From NCBI RefSeq assembly GCF_002282895.1, contig NZ_NRRB01000002.1, positions 1 to 64,000 of the forward strand: a stretch of DNA of 64,000 nucleotides, given 5' to 3'. Under the pieces are notes generated by a model that made no database searches, was not told the origin of the DNA, and saw nothing but the letters and a program-made list of their open reading frames with translations. Made by a program: the position numbers and the translations under genes. Shown piece after piece: positions 45,929-54,693 of this stretch. Within the stretch, counting starts at the first letter, position 1. Every line of letters starts with the position of its first letter. Source of the DNA: Paraferrimonas haliotis (GTDB taxonomy: Bacteria; Pseudomonadota; Gammaproteobacteria; Enterobacterales; Shewanellaceae).

Positions 45929-47065
45929 TTAAATTTGCCGTGAATCGTTGGCCGATTTGAGCATATTTCGACTCTCTCTTTGGAATTGACCGGCAAAATC
46001 ACCAAACCATTTCCCCACCTCATTAAACGTCGCAATAAACTGGTCGCGATCACCAGCTTGCAGTATTTTTAAGGCTTCTTGATAGCGCTTCAAATAATCC
46101 GCAATGGCATCGTGGCTATGCTCTTGAGCAAAAATAATGTCAGTATACAGTTCGGCATCCTGAGCAAACAGGCGCCCGACCATCGCCAGTTCAAGCCGGT
46201 AGATGGGCGACGAGAACTGCAGTAGCACGTCCAAATCTGCATTTTCTTTATACAGGTTATAGCCGTAAACAAACGACGAAAAGTGACGCATGGCCTGTAC
46301 CAGCTGCATGGCTTCATCGTGCTGATGAGCATCGGCCTCGGCTAATCGTGCACCCCAGATTTTTATTTGCTCCAACAGCCATTGATAAGCGTCAGAATCG
46401 CGACCGTGGCAAACCACAACTAACTGCTTTGCTAACGAGCCCACATCAGGACCAAACATAGGATGCAACCCAACAACCGGGCCTTTATGAGCAGCCAACA
46501 TCGCCGCTACGGGCTTACTTTTAACTGACGTAAGATCCGCGAGAATGCAATCGTCAGCTAACGTTGGTAAGCGGCTAATAACCGACTCGGTAACACTGAT
46601 TGGCACACTCACGATAACCATGCTGGCATTGTCGCAAATGGCTTCAGCCTGATCCCAATCGTGTTTATCTAAAATCCGAACCTCATAGCCAGATAACGTC
46701 AGCATCTGATGGAACAAACCACCAAGCTGACCGTGCCCTCCGACAATAACGATGGGGCGCAGGTCTGTCTTGATTTGCTTAAAGCCCACGTCTTTTTCGT
46801 TCAAATAAGATTCGCGCATCAGGCGGCGCAATATATCTTCAACAAGCTGCGGCGATATGCCAACTTCTTGAGCTTCGTTACGACGTTTAGCCAGCATGCT
46901 CGCTTCTCTTTGTGGCGCGTATATCGGCACACCCGCCTTATGCTTAACCGCGCCGACTTGAGCGACGAGGTCCATACGTCTTCGCAGCAAACTAATGAGT
47001 GACTGATCAACGTCGTCAATTTGATCTCGTAAGCGTTCCAGATCTTGGGTACTTTTTTCTTGCAT
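45929..47065 (-). CDS. tyrA: Chorismate mutase/prephenate dehydrogenase (T-protein)
   Basis: TyrA makes 4-hydroxyphenylpyruvate for tyrosine. The 378-residue protein has an N-terminal AroQ chorismate mutase (about 5-90: [23 protein letters not shown]) and a NAD-dependent dehydrogenase ([41 protein letters not shown]). The ATG at 47065 overlaps the end of aroF by 1 base, with GAGGA upstream; a TTG at 47071 is in frame but less likely. aroF-tyrA is an operon as in E. coli. Confidence 0.97.
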   Translation of the reverse strand: MQEKSTQDLERLRDQIDDVDQSLISLLRRRMDLVAQVGAVKHKAGVPIYAPQREASMLAKRRNEAQEVGISPQLVEDILRRLMRESYLNEKDVGFKQIKTDLRPIVIVGGHGQLGGLFHQMLTLSGYEVRILDKHDWDQAEAICDNASMVIVSVPISVTESVISRLPTLADDCILADLTSVKSKPVAAMLAAHKGPVVGLHPMFGPDVGSLAKQLVVVCHGRDSDAYQWLLEQIKIWGARLAEADAHQHDEAMQLVQAMRHFSSFVYGYNLYKENADLDVLLQFSSPIYRLELAMVGRLFAQDAELYTDIIFAQEHSHDAIADYLKRYQEALKILQAGDRDQFIATFNEVGKWFGDFAGQFQRESRNMLKSANDSRQI

Positions 47066-47067
47066 AA

Positions 47068-48141
47068 TCAATCCTCAAAACGCGTTGCAAGCACAGGAGC
47101 GACCGTTTCGGCTGACTCTCTTAAGAGCGTTTCTGTGGTGTCCCAATCAATGCAAGCGTCGGTCACAGACACCCCATATTCTAGCTCGTGCTTAGCAAGG
47201 TTTGTTGATTGATTGCCTTCTTTCAAATGACTTTCGAGCATGATGCCTATAATCGAGCGATTTCCTTCGACAATTTGGGCCATCACATTCTTTGTCACTA
47301 ACGGCTGTAAACGATGATCTTTATTGGAGTTACCATGACTGCAATCCACGACTAGGCGAGCAGTGAGGCCGGCGTCATGAAGCAAACGTTCTGCCTGAGC
47401 AATGTTCACTGAATCGTAATTAGGTTGGCTGCCACCGCGTAAAATCACATGCCCATCGGGATTGCCTTGTGTTTGCAGCAATGCGACCTGTCCTGAAGGA
47501 TTGATTCCCATAAAGCGGTGCTGGCTCGCAGCGGACTTAAGGGCATTAATTGCAACCCCAAGCTTACCGTCGGTTCCGTTTTTAAAACCAACCGGCATGG
47601 ATAACCCGGATGCCATTTCTCGGTGGGTTTGAGACTCTGTGGTACGAGCACCAATGGCCGACCAGGAAATTAACTCCGATAAATATTGCGGGCTGATGGG
47701 GTCTAACGCTTCGGTTGCCACCGGCAGTTCAAGCTCGGCCAACCAAATTAGCAGCTCCCGGGCGGTATGTAAGCCTTGCTCAACATCAAAAGAGTTATCC
47801 ATGTGCGGATCGTTTATTAGCCCTTTCCAACCAACCGTTGTGCGGGGCTTTTCAAAATAGACGCGCATTAAAATGAACAGTTGGTCGTTGAGTTCGTCGT
47901 GCAATTTTTTGAGCTTGAGCGCATATTCTTTAGCCGATTCAATATCATGAATAGAACAAGGGCCGACAACGGCTAACACTCGGTTGTCGCGCTTATGCAC
48001 TATGTCTGACACCGTTTTTCGAGCAGAGCGTATATATCGATAAGCGTTGTCCGACAATGGCAGTTTTTGAGCCAGCTCAGTTGGCGTAACTAAGACCTGC
48101 TCAGAAGAAATATGGACATTATTAATTTTGTCTTGCTGCAT
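47068..48141 (-). CDS. aroF: 3-deoxy-7-phosphoheptulonate synthase, tyrosine-sensitive type
   Basis: AroF condenses PEP and erythrose-4-P, the entry to the shikimate pathway. The 357-residue protein is very close to E. coli Aro[57 protein letters not shown]. This is a complete, catalytic type I-alpha enzyme, in contrast to the degenerate domain on PheA. The start is ATG 48141 ([12 protein letters not shown]). Pairing with tyrA argues for control by tyrosine. Confidence 0.96.
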   Translation of the reverse strand: MQQDKINNVHISSEQVLVTPTELAQKLPLSDNAYRYIRSARKTVSDIVHKRDNRVLAVVGPCSIHDIESAKEYALKLKKLHDELNDQLFILMRVYFEKPRTTVGWKGLINDPHMDNSFDVEQGLHTARELLIWLAELELPVATEALDPISPQYLSELISWSAIGARTTESQTHREMASGLSMPVGFKNGTDGKLGVAINALKSAASQHRFMGINPSGQVALLQTQGNPDGHVILRGGSQPNYDSVNIAQAERLLHDAGLTARLVVDCSHGNSNKDHRLQPLVTKNVMAQIVEGNRSIIGIMLESHLKEGNQSTNLAKHELEYGVSVTDACIDWDTTETLLRESAETVAPVLATRFED

Positions 48142-48220
48142 TGTAATCACCACTTATTTTCAGCTGCGCCCAAAATAGACGTCAGCACAGCATGCCTAGG
48201 CTACAAAAAGGATTCAAGAA

Positions 48221-48234
48221 GGTTTTACAAAACC
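48221..48234. promoter_or_regulatory. Small palindrome upstream of aroF
   Basis: GGTTTTACAAAACC lies 80 bases before the aroF start. On the minus strand it contains TGTAAA, one half of a TyrR box, but the second half six bases on (TTGAAT) fits poorly. A candidate promoter (TTGAAT/17/CATGCT, minus strand) follows it. Confidence 0.25.
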
Positions 48235-48253
48235 GTGAATTAAATTCAAAAAT

Positions 48254-48326
48254 CATAGGGGACGTACCCTACCCCCGCAACTCATTGAAAAGAGAGCAAA
48301 CAAAAAATAGGGGTACGTCCCCTATG
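48254..48326. repeat. REPIN-like inverted repeat pair
   Basis: A 16-base sequence CATAGGGGACGTACCC (48254-48269) recurs in perfect inverted orientation as GGGTACGTCCCCTATG (48311-48326), 41 bases apart. Each copy is itself a short imperfect palindrome (GGGG-TACGT-CCCC type). Two REP-like units head to head fit the REPIN elements mobilised by REP-associated tyrosine transposases. It lies between rplS and aroF, with no transposase in the window. Confidence 0.6.
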
Positions 48327-48342
48327 CGGGAAGCCAAAAAGC

Positions 48343-48368
48343 AAAAACCCGCCAAAGGGCGGGTTTTG
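48343..48368 (-). terminator. Terminator of the rpsP-rimM-trmD-rplS operon
   Basis: An ACCCGCC/GGCGGGT stem with a 4-base loop and flanking A/T runs, 38 bases after the rplS stop on the minus strand. Confidence 0.88.
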
Positions 48369-48405
48369 CTGCGAACACATGCTTGTTTTGATCGGTGAGC
48401 GTTGC

Positions 48406-48753
48406 TTAGTTAAGCTTCTCACGGATACGTGCAGACTTACCAGAACGACTACGCAAGTAGTAAAGTTTGGCACGACGTACACGACCACGACGTTTAACGT
48501 CGATTTTTTCAACAAGTGGGCTGTGAGTCTGGAAGCAGCGCTCAACACCTTCGCCATTAGAAATCTTACGTACAGTGAATGCAGAGTGTAAACCACGGTT
48601 CTTAACCGCGATTACAACGCCTTCGAAAGCCTGTAGACGAGTTTTGTTACCTTCAGTAACACGTACTTGAACTACAACGGTATCACCAGGACCAAATTTT
48701 GGTAGGTCCTGCTTCATTTGCTCTTGTTCGAGCTGTTTGATGATATTGCTCAT
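48406..48753 (-). CDS. rplS: Ribosomal protein L19
   Basis: A 115-residue 50S protein at the subunit interface ([35 protein letters not shown]...KKLYYLR-like end [17 protein letters not shown]). The start is ATG 48753 with GGAG upstream. It is last in the operon. Confidence 0.98.
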   Translation of the reverse strand: MSNIIKQLEQEQMKQDLPKFGPGDTVVVQVRVTEGNKTRLQAFEGVVIAVKNRGLHSAFTVRKISNGEGVERCFQTHSPLVEKIDVKRRGRVRRAKLYYLRSRSGKSARIREKLN

Positions 48754-48771
48754 TATAAACTCCAATCTAGG

Positions 48772-49530
48772 TTAACTGTCCGATTTGTCCAGTTCGTTCG
48801 CTTCTGCTACGAATTCGGCAAACAGCGTCGTTTGCTCGTCAGTCAGAGCTAGGTTGTTAAACAGTTCTGGCCGTCTTAACCATGTCCTACCTAAGGACTG
48901 CTTTAACCGCCAGCGACGTATATGTTCGTGGTTGCCACTTAAAAGCACTTCGGGTACTTGTCTGCCTTCTAAAAGCTCTGGTCGAGTGTAATGTGGACAA
49001 TCGAGCAAGCCGTCGCTAAACGAATCTTGTTCGGCTGATGCCTGCTTACCTAACACGCCTGGAATTAAACGCGAAACCGCGTCAATAAGAGTCATCGCTG
49101 GCAACTCACCGCCAGATAGTACGTAATCGCCTATAGACCACTCTTCATCCACAAGTGTCTGGATAACCCGTTCGTCGATACCCTCGTAGCGACCACAGAC
49201 CAGTATCAGCTTGTCGTTCTCTGCCAATTCAGACACACCAGTTTGAGTGAGCTGGCGTCCCTGTGGTGACAAATAAATTACCTTCGCACCTTCACCTGCA
49301 GCGGCTTTAGCTGCGTTGATGGCATCCGTTAAGGGTTGCACCATCATAAGCATTCCCGGTCCGCCGCCATAAGGCCTATCGTCCACAGTGCTGTGCTTAT
49401 CATGGGCGAAATCACGAGGATTCCACGTATGCAACTCTAGTATCCCGCTTTTTATGGCTCGACCGGTTACTCCAAAGTCTGATATGGCTTTAAACATATC
49501 TGGAAACAGGGTGATAACCCCTAACCACAT
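48772..49530 (-). CDS. trmD: tRNA (guanine-N1)-methyltransferase
   Basis: TrmD methylates G37 of tRNAs to prevent frameshifting. The 252-residue SPOUT enzyme has the trefoil-knot motifs [32 protein letters not shown] and [20 protein letters not shown] precedes the ATG. It lies between rimM and rplS as in E. coli. Confidence 0.98.
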   Translation of the reverse strand: MWLGVITLFPDMFKAISDFGVTGRAIKSGILELHTWNPRDFAHDKHSTVDDRPYGGGPGMLMMVQPLTDAINAAKAAAGEGAKVIYLSPQGRQLTQTGVSELAENDKLILVCGRYEGIDERVIQTLVDEEWSIGDYVLSGGELPAMTLIDAVSRLIPGVLGKQASAEQDSFSDGLLDCPHYTRPELLEGRQVPEVLLSGNHEHIRRWRLKQSLGRTWLRRPELFNNLALTDEQTTLFAEFVAEANELDKSDS

Positions 49531-49545
49531 AGTAAACCCCTCAGA

Positions 49546-50073
49546 CTAAAAGTCCGGTTCCCAATCCACGGTTATTTGTCGACTTTCTAAGTTCACATTA
49601 ATGATGAACTGGTCAGTGACAAATGGTATTAATCTTTCTTTTTGGCCAAAGGCATCTTTTTTATTGGCTTTCACTTTAAGAACGTCGTTTGACCCCGTTT
49701 CCAGGATGTCATCCACCGCTCCCATGTGATAACCCTTGGTGTTGATTACTTCACAACCTATGATATCGCGCCAGTAGAACTCGTCTTCTGGCAGCTCTTC
49801 GAGCTGTTCGGCTTTTACGCCAATTTCGCAATTCACCAGTTGTTGAGCAGCTTCGCGATCGTCCACAGTGCTTAACAGCGCTACCGGACCTTTCGCATGA
49901 GATCGCCATTGAGCGATTTCAATTTGCTGCCACTTCCCACGAACTTTTAAGTACCACGGGTCGTAATCAAAGATGCCTTCGGCTACGTCGGTAAAGCTAT
50001 TGACTCTAAGCCAGCCTTTTACCCCGTAAACGGAGCCAAGTTTGCCTAGAACGACCATTTCTTGGTCTGCCAT
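49546..50073 (-). CDS. rimM: 16S rRNA processing protein RimM
   Basis: RimM helps mature the 30S head and binds S19. The 175-residue protein has the RimM N-domain ([23 protein letters not shown]) and a C-terminal PRC barrel ([37 protein letters not shown]). Confidence 0.97.
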   Translation of the reverse strand: MADQEMVVLGKLGSVYGVKGWLRVNSFTDVAEGIFDYDPWYLKVRGKWQQIEIAQWRSHAKGPVALLSTVDDREAAQQLVNCEIGVKAEQLEELPEDEFYWRDIIGCEVINTKGYHMGAVDDILETGSNDVLKVKANKKDAFGQKERLIPFVTDQFIINVNLESRQITVDWEPDF

Positions 50074-50094
50074 AAAATAACCCTACCTTATCGA

Positions 50095-50343
50095 TTAAGC
50101 AGCTTTTTGAGCTTGCTTGATCAGTTGGGCAACGCGATCTGACGTACCAGCGCCAGTTTCTACCCAGTGCGCGATACGATCGAGATCAAGGCGTAAAGCT
50201 TCTTCTTGACCACGAGCAACAGGGTTAAAGAAACCCACGCGCTCAATAAAACGACCGTTACGAGCATTGCGGCTATCAGCCACAACTACATGATAAAATG
50301 GACGTTTCTTAGAACCGCCACGTGCTAAACGAATGGTTACCAT
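50095..50343 (-). CDS. rpsP: Ribosomal protein S16
   Basis: An 82-residue 30S protein ([41 protein letters not shown]). It is the first gene of the rpsP-rimM-trmD-rplS operon; AGAGGAAA precedes the ATG. A terminator-like hairpin lies in its leader. Confidence 0.98.
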   Translation of the reverse strand: MVTIRLARGGSKKRPFYHVVVADSRNARNGRFIERVGFFNPVARGQEEALRLDLDRIAHWVETGAGTSDRVAQLIKQAQKAA

Positions 50344-50375
50344 ACGTTTATTTCCTCTAATGGTTTGCTAAAAGC

Positions 50376-50412
50376 AAAATAAAACTGGGACCCGTGTTCG
50401 CTAAGGTCCCAG
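50376..50412 (-). terminator. Terminator-like hairpin in the rpsP leader
   Basis: CTGGGACC and GGTCCCAG (50385-50392 with 50405-50412) form an 8-bp stem; on the minus strand TTTTATTTT follows. It lies downstream of the predicted rpsP promoter and 33 bases before the gene. It could end ffh transcripts, act as an attenuator, or both. Confidence 0.6.
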
Positions 50413-50427
50413 AAAGAAAGCCGCAAA

Positions 50428-50455
50428 ATTTTACCTGAATTGGCCATAATTGCAA
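50428..50455 (-). promoter_or_regulatory. Promoter of the rpsP operon
   Basis: On the minus strand: -35 TTGCAA (50450-50455), 16-base spacer, -10 TAAAAT (50428-50433). A second -35-like TTGACA lies at 50483-50488 without a good -10. Confidence 0.6.
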
Positions 50456-50503
50456 CTATTAACCGCAGCAAACTGCTTACGGTGTCAAATTTTTGAGTCG
50501 TTT

Positions 50504-51877
50504 CTAACGTCCAGGAAAGCGCATACCTGGAGGCATCATTCCTTTCATGCCGCGCATCATTTTCTGCATGCCACCTTTACCAGACATCTTCTTCATCATC
50601 TTTTGCATCTGATTAAACTGCTTGAGTAAGCGGTTAACGTCTTGCAATTGCGTGCCAGAGCCTGCCGCAATACGACGCTTACGTGACCCTTTAATGATAT
50701 CGGGGCGAGCTCGTTCCGCCGGCGTCATGGAATTGATAATGGCTTCCATTTGGTTGGTCATTTTGCCATCTTGAACTTGTTGCAACGCATCCGGCGGCAA
50801 TTGTCCGACTCCGGGCAGTTTTTCGATCATGCTCATCATGCCGCCCATATCGCGCATTTGCGCCAATTGATCGCGAAAGTCTTCAAGGTCAAAGCCTTTG
50901 CCTTTCTGAACTTTCTTAGCCATTTTCATGGCTTTGTCTTTGTCTACCTTGCGCTCAACTTCTTCAATAAGCGATAGCACATCGCCCATACCTAAGATGC
51001 GCGACGCCACTCGGTCTGGGTGGAATGGCTCTAGGGCATCAGTCTTCTCACCGACCCCTAAAAACTTAATCGGTTTACCGGTAATGTGACGAATTGACAG
51101 CGCAGCACCGCCGCGAGCATCACCGTCAATCTTGGTTAACACCACACCCGTTAATAGTAATGCTTCGTTGAAAGCTTTCGCGGTGTTCGCCGCATCTTGC
51201 CCCGTCATTGCATCCACTACGAATAAGGTTTCAACCGGATTAACCGCCGCATGCAGCGCTTTAATTTCAGCCATCATGGCTTCATCAACAGCCAATCGAC
51301 CCGCAGTATCCACCAGCAGCACATCGGCAAATTGAGTTTTGGCCGCATCGATAGCGCCGTTGACAATATCAACCGGCTTTTCAGACACATCGGACGGATG
51401 GAAAATGGCACCGACATCGTCTGCTAAAGTCTGCAATTGCTTAATTGCCGCTGGGCGATAGACGTCGGCACTCACCACCATGACTTTCTTCTTATGACGC
51501 TCGCTTAACAGCTTAGCCAGTTTCGCCACACTGGTGGTTTTACCGGCACCCTGCAAACCAGCCATCATAACAACTGCTGGCGGTTGAGCGGCTAAGTCTA
51601 AGGCTTCGTTCTGCTCACCCATGGCCGCTTCAAGTTCGCTTTGAACGATCTTAATAAATGCTTGCCCTGGACTTAGGCTTTTAGCGACTTCTTGCCCCAG
51701 GGCGCGTTCTTTAACCTTCTTAACAAAGTCTCTGACAACTGGCAACGCCACGTCAGCCTCAAGCAATGCCATGCGCACTTCGCGCAGGGTATCTTTAATG
51801 TTATCTTCGGTTAATCGGCCGCGACCACTGACATTTTTCAGGGTGCGAGAAAGGCGGTCAGATAAATTTTCAAACAT
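50504..51877 (-). CDS. ffh: Signal recognition particle protein Ffh
   Basis: Ffh is the GTPase that binds signal sequences with 4.5S RNA. The 457-residue protein has an N domain, a G domain (GLQGAGKTTSVAKLA, VDTAGRLAVDE, TKIDGDARGG) and a methionine-rich M domain (MMKKMSGKGGMQKMMRGMKGMMPPGMRFPGR). A TATAAT -10 element lies at 51915-51920 upstream on the minus strand. It is divergent from ypjD. Confidence 0.98.
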   Translation of the reverse strand: MFENLSDRLSRTLKNVSGRGRLTEDNIKDTLREVRMALLEADVALPVVRDFVKKVKERALGQEVAKSLSPGQAFIKIVQSELEAAMGEQNEALDLAAQPPAVVMMAGLQGAGKTTSVAKLAKLLSERHKKKVMVVSADVYRPAAIKQLQTLADDVGAIFHPSDVSEKPVDIVNGAIDAAKTQFADVLLVDTAGRLAVDEAMMAEIKALHAAVNPVETLFVVDAMTGQDAANTAKAFNEALLLTGVVLTKIDGDARGGAALSIRHITGKPIKFLGVGEKTDALEPFHPDRVASRILGMGDVLSLIEEVERKVDKDKAMKMAKKVQKGKGFDLEDFRDQLAQMRDMGGMMSMIEKLPGVGQLPPDALQQVQDGKMTNQMEAIINSMTPAERARPDIIKGSRKRRIAAGSGTQLQDVNRLLKQFNQMQKMMKKMSGKGGMQKMMRGMKGMMPPGMRFPGR

Positions 51878-52155
51878 TGTTTTTCGAAGGTCCTAATGTC
51901 CAAGGAGAGCCGGCATTATACGCACAGCAAAGCAAGCTCGCTAGTATCCATTGCTGGTTGCGTTAATCTCACCATAATAAGTAGCGGCCACTGTGTCACA
52001 AATCGGCACGGCCCTACAAATAATTGTGGTCGTTATTGCTGCGTTTTGCCACTTAGGTCACTCACTAACAAAGCAAAGATCGTGATATGCTAGCAAGAAT
52101 TATCTCATCGATGGCAGCAGTGGCCATCCAAGAAAACGTTTTATAGGTTAACTAA

Positions 52156-52944
52156 ATGATTCCAGTTTCCGTTGCCGCTATCGTACTTTACGCCATTGCC
52201 CTTGTCTTGGTAGGCAGCCGCTTAACCCATGAAAAAGGCCCTAACCGAAAAGCCGTAGCGGCCATAGCTGCCGTTGCGGTTGCTGCGCACGCCTATTTAA
52301 TCAATAACATGATGTTTGCCGTAGAAGGGCAAAATTTCAGCATCATTAACGTGATATCACTGGTCAGCCTAATTATTTCGCTCAGTTTTGTTGTGGTGAT
52401 GTCTCGTGTGAAAGTCATCGTAATGGTACCTGTGGTCTTTGCACTGTCGATTTTAAGCATCGCTGCAATGATGTTTATTCCAGATACCTATACCACTCAC
52501 TTTGATAATGAGCCTGAATTAACTTCTCACATTGTACTGAGCTTACTCGCCTACAGCGTGTTAATGATTGCAGCCCTGTATGCGGTTCAGCTCAATGCCA
52601 TCCAAAACCGCCTTAAATCGCGTAAGCTTGCGCTGAGTCCTGGTTTGCCACCACTACTGACCGTTGAAAAGCAACTGTATCACTTGGTCATGGCGGGCAT
52701 CATCTTGCTCAGCTTGAGCCTAGCTACCGGCTTTATCTTCCTAGAAGATATGTTTGCAGAAGGTAAAGGCCATAAGAGCATCCTGTCGATGCTGGCTTGG
52801 TTGGTTTACGCCCATCTTCTAATACAACACTACCGCCAAGGCGTCCGCATCCGAACCGCCGTTCTGTATACTTGGACCGGCGCGTTGCTACTCAGTGTTG
52901 CCTATTTTGGCGCGCGTATCGTAAAAGAGTTCATTCTGAGTTAA
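52156..52944 (+). CDS. ypjD: YpjD, CcsA/CcmC-like inner-membrane protein
   Basis: A 262-residue polytopic protein of the cytochrome c assembly (CcmC/CcsA) superfamily, with about eight hydrophobic segments; conserved His are in TSHIVLSLLAYS and KQLYHLVMAG. E. coli YpjD occurs beside ffh and corB as here, but its role is not settled. AGGTTAA precedes the ATG. Confidence 0.9.
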   Translation: MIPVSVAAIVLYAIALVLVGSRLTHEKGPNRKAVAAIAAVAVAAHAYLINNMMFAVEGQNFSIINVISLVSLIISLSFVVVMSRVKVIVMVPVVFALSILSIAAMMFIPDTYTTHFDNEPELTSHIVLSLLAYSVLMIAALYAVQLNAIQNRLKSRKLALSPGLPPLLTVEKQLYHLVMAGIILLSLSLATGFIFLEDMFAEGKGHKSILSMLAWLVYAHLLIQHYRQGVRIRTAVLYTWTGALLLSVAYFGARIVKEFILS

Positions 52945-53035
52945 TCTGTTCATCTATTGAACAAGTTATCACCCCACCGGCCTATCGAGGTGAGCGTGGG
53001 GTTATTTATCGCCGTACAGGGAGCGCGCACGTTTT

Positions 53036-54292
53036 TTGGAAGAAATAGCCACCTCAACGCTGGTCATCATTTTGATCGCGTTACTGATCATATCAGCTTA
53101 CTTCTCCGGTTCAGAAACCGCCATGATGGCACTGAACCGCTACCGATTACGCCATCTCAGCAAAGAAGGCCATAAAGGCGCACAGCGGGCCAGCAAACTG
53201 CTGGAGCGTCCAGATAGACTTATTGGACTGATACTGATCGGCAATAACCTGGTTAATATTCTCGCTTCGGCCATCGCAACCATCATCGGCTTGCGCTTAT
53301 ACGGTGATGCCGGGATCGCCATTGCCACCGGTGTATTAACCATGCTGGTATTGGTATTTGCCGAAGTGACGCCAAAAACAGTTTCCGCCTTATACCCTGA
53401 AAAAATCGCCTTTCCTTCCAGTTACCTGCTACGCATATTGCTGTGGATCCTCAGCCCATTAGTCAAAATTGTAAATTGGATAACCAATGGTTTTTTACGT
53501 TTGCTCGGCTTGCGTTTAGACCAAGACAAAGACGAACTCAGCCAAGAAGAGCTTCGAACTGTGGTTCACGAAACCGGGGCCATGATTCCCAGACGCCACC
53601 GCGAAATGTTGCTTTCAATTCTCGATTTAGAAAAAGTGACTGTTGAAGACGTCATGGTACCTCGCTCTGAGGTGTACTCCATTAACGTCAATGACGATCT
53701 TAAATCCATCACTAAAATGCTCACTCACAGCCCTCATACGCGGGTAGTGCTGTATAGGGACAACATCGACGATGTAGTAGGTTTTTTACACGTGCGTGAT
53801 GTGATGCGCTTGCTTACCAAACAGCAGTTTAGCAAAGCCACTTTGCTGAGAAGTTCTAAAGAAGCCTATTATATTCCAGAAGGCACACCGCTAAACGTGC
53901 AACTGCTGAAGTTTCAGAGAAACAAAGAACGTTGTGGATTAGTGGTTGATGAGTACGGAGATATTCAAGGCCTAGTGACCCTCGAAGACATCCTAGAGGA
54001 AATCGTAGGTGACTTTACCACCTCGGTAGCCCCCACGCCCTCCGAAGAAATCAAGCCTCAGCAAGATGGTAGCTTTTTGATTGAAGGCGGGATTAACGTT
54101 CGAGAGCTCAATAAAGAAATGAATTGGCAATTGCCTACCGATGGTCCGAAAACCCTAAACGGCCTTATTATTGAATACCTTGAGGACATACCCGGTGAAA
54201 AAATCGGGTTGAAAATTGGCGACTATCCTATGGAAATTGTTGAAGTTAAAGACAATATGATTAAAACCGTTCGGGTTGAAGCAACAAGCTAA
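53036..54292 (+). CDS. corB: CorB/YfjD (CNNM-CBS) transporter or regulator of divalent cations
   Basis: The 418-residue protein has an N-terminal CNNM/DUF21 membrane domain (IISAYFSGSETAMMALNRYRLRHLS; RLIGLILIGNNLVNILASA), a CBS pair (about 200-330: VEDVMVPRSEVYSI; GLVVDEYGDIQGLVTLEDILEEIVGDF) and a C-terminal CorC_HlyC domain. Relatives move or gate Mg2+/Co2+. The start is TTG (53036): E. coli YfjD begins MEHISTTTL and this reads (M)EEIATSTL, and no ATG fits. Confidence 0.92.
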   Translation: MEEIATSTLVIILIALLIISAYFSGSETAMMALNRYRLRHLSKEGHKGAQRASKLLERPDRLIGLILIGNNLVNILASAIATIIGLRLYGDAGIAIATGVLTMLVLVFAEVTPKTVSALYPEKIAFPSSYLLRILLWILSPLVKIVNWITNGFLRLLGLRLDQDKDELSQEELRTVVHETGAMIPRRHREMLLSILDLEKVTVEDVMVPRSEVYSINVNDDLKSITKMLTHSPHTRVVLYRDNIDDVVGFLHVRDVMRLLTKQQFSKATLLRSSKEAYYIPEGTPLNVQLLKFQRNKERCGLVVDEYGDIQGLVTLEDILEEIVGDFTTSVAPTPSEEIKPQQDGSFLIEGGINVRELNKEMNWQLPTDGPKTLNGLIIEYLEDIPGEKIGLKIGDYPMEIVEVKDNMIKTVRVEATS

Positions 54293-54303
54293 TGGGATCC
54301 CAT

Positions 54304-54690
54304 ATGACACTAGGTACTCCAGCAATATTATTCAGTGCCATTGCACTGATAATGCTCGCCTTTACTAACCGATTTTTCGTCATAGCGAAGCTCATTCGCG
54401 ACATTCACTCGGACCGTGGCAATCGCCCCGACTTACAGGTCAAGCAAATACCTAATCTACGTAAGCGACTGAATTTAATAAAATACATGCAAGCGATGGG
54501 AGTTATTGCTTTTATTCTATGTACCGTATCAATGATGTTCATTTTCATTGAGCACCCGGACATAGGAGCCGGCATTTTTATCGCTTCCGTTTTATGCTTA
54601 ATGATTTCTTTGTTAATTTCGCTTTGGGAAGTCATGATATCCACTAAAGCTTTAGATATTGTGCTTGCGGATCGTGAAGACGAAGGCTAA
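54304..54690 (+). CDS. DUF2721-family membrane protein
   Basis: A 128-residue protein with three hydrophobic helices (MTLGTPAILFSAIALIMLAFTNRFFVIAKLIRDIH is the family N-terminus). The function is unknown. I start at ATG 54304, with GGGAT upstream and the family-like beginning; an ATG at 54292 overlapping the corB stop (TAATG) gives four more residues. It continues the ypjD-corB operon. Confidence 0.85.
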   Translation: MTLGTPAILFSAIALIMLAFTNRFFVIAKLIRDIHSDRGNRPDLQVKQIPNLRKRLNLIKYMQAMGVIAFILCTVSMMFIFIEHPDIGAGIFIASVLCLMISLLISLWEVMISTKALDIVLADREDEG

Positions 54691-54693
54691 GTC

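Noticed and set aside
48221-48260. A TyrR box before aroF
   Set aside because: Only one half-site (TGTAAA) is convincing; the second half matches poorly, so I list only a weak palindrome.
48192-48398. A 68-codon open frame across the repeat region between aroF and rplS
   Set aside because: It runs through the REPIN-like repeat and the rplS terminator, so it is not a believable protein.
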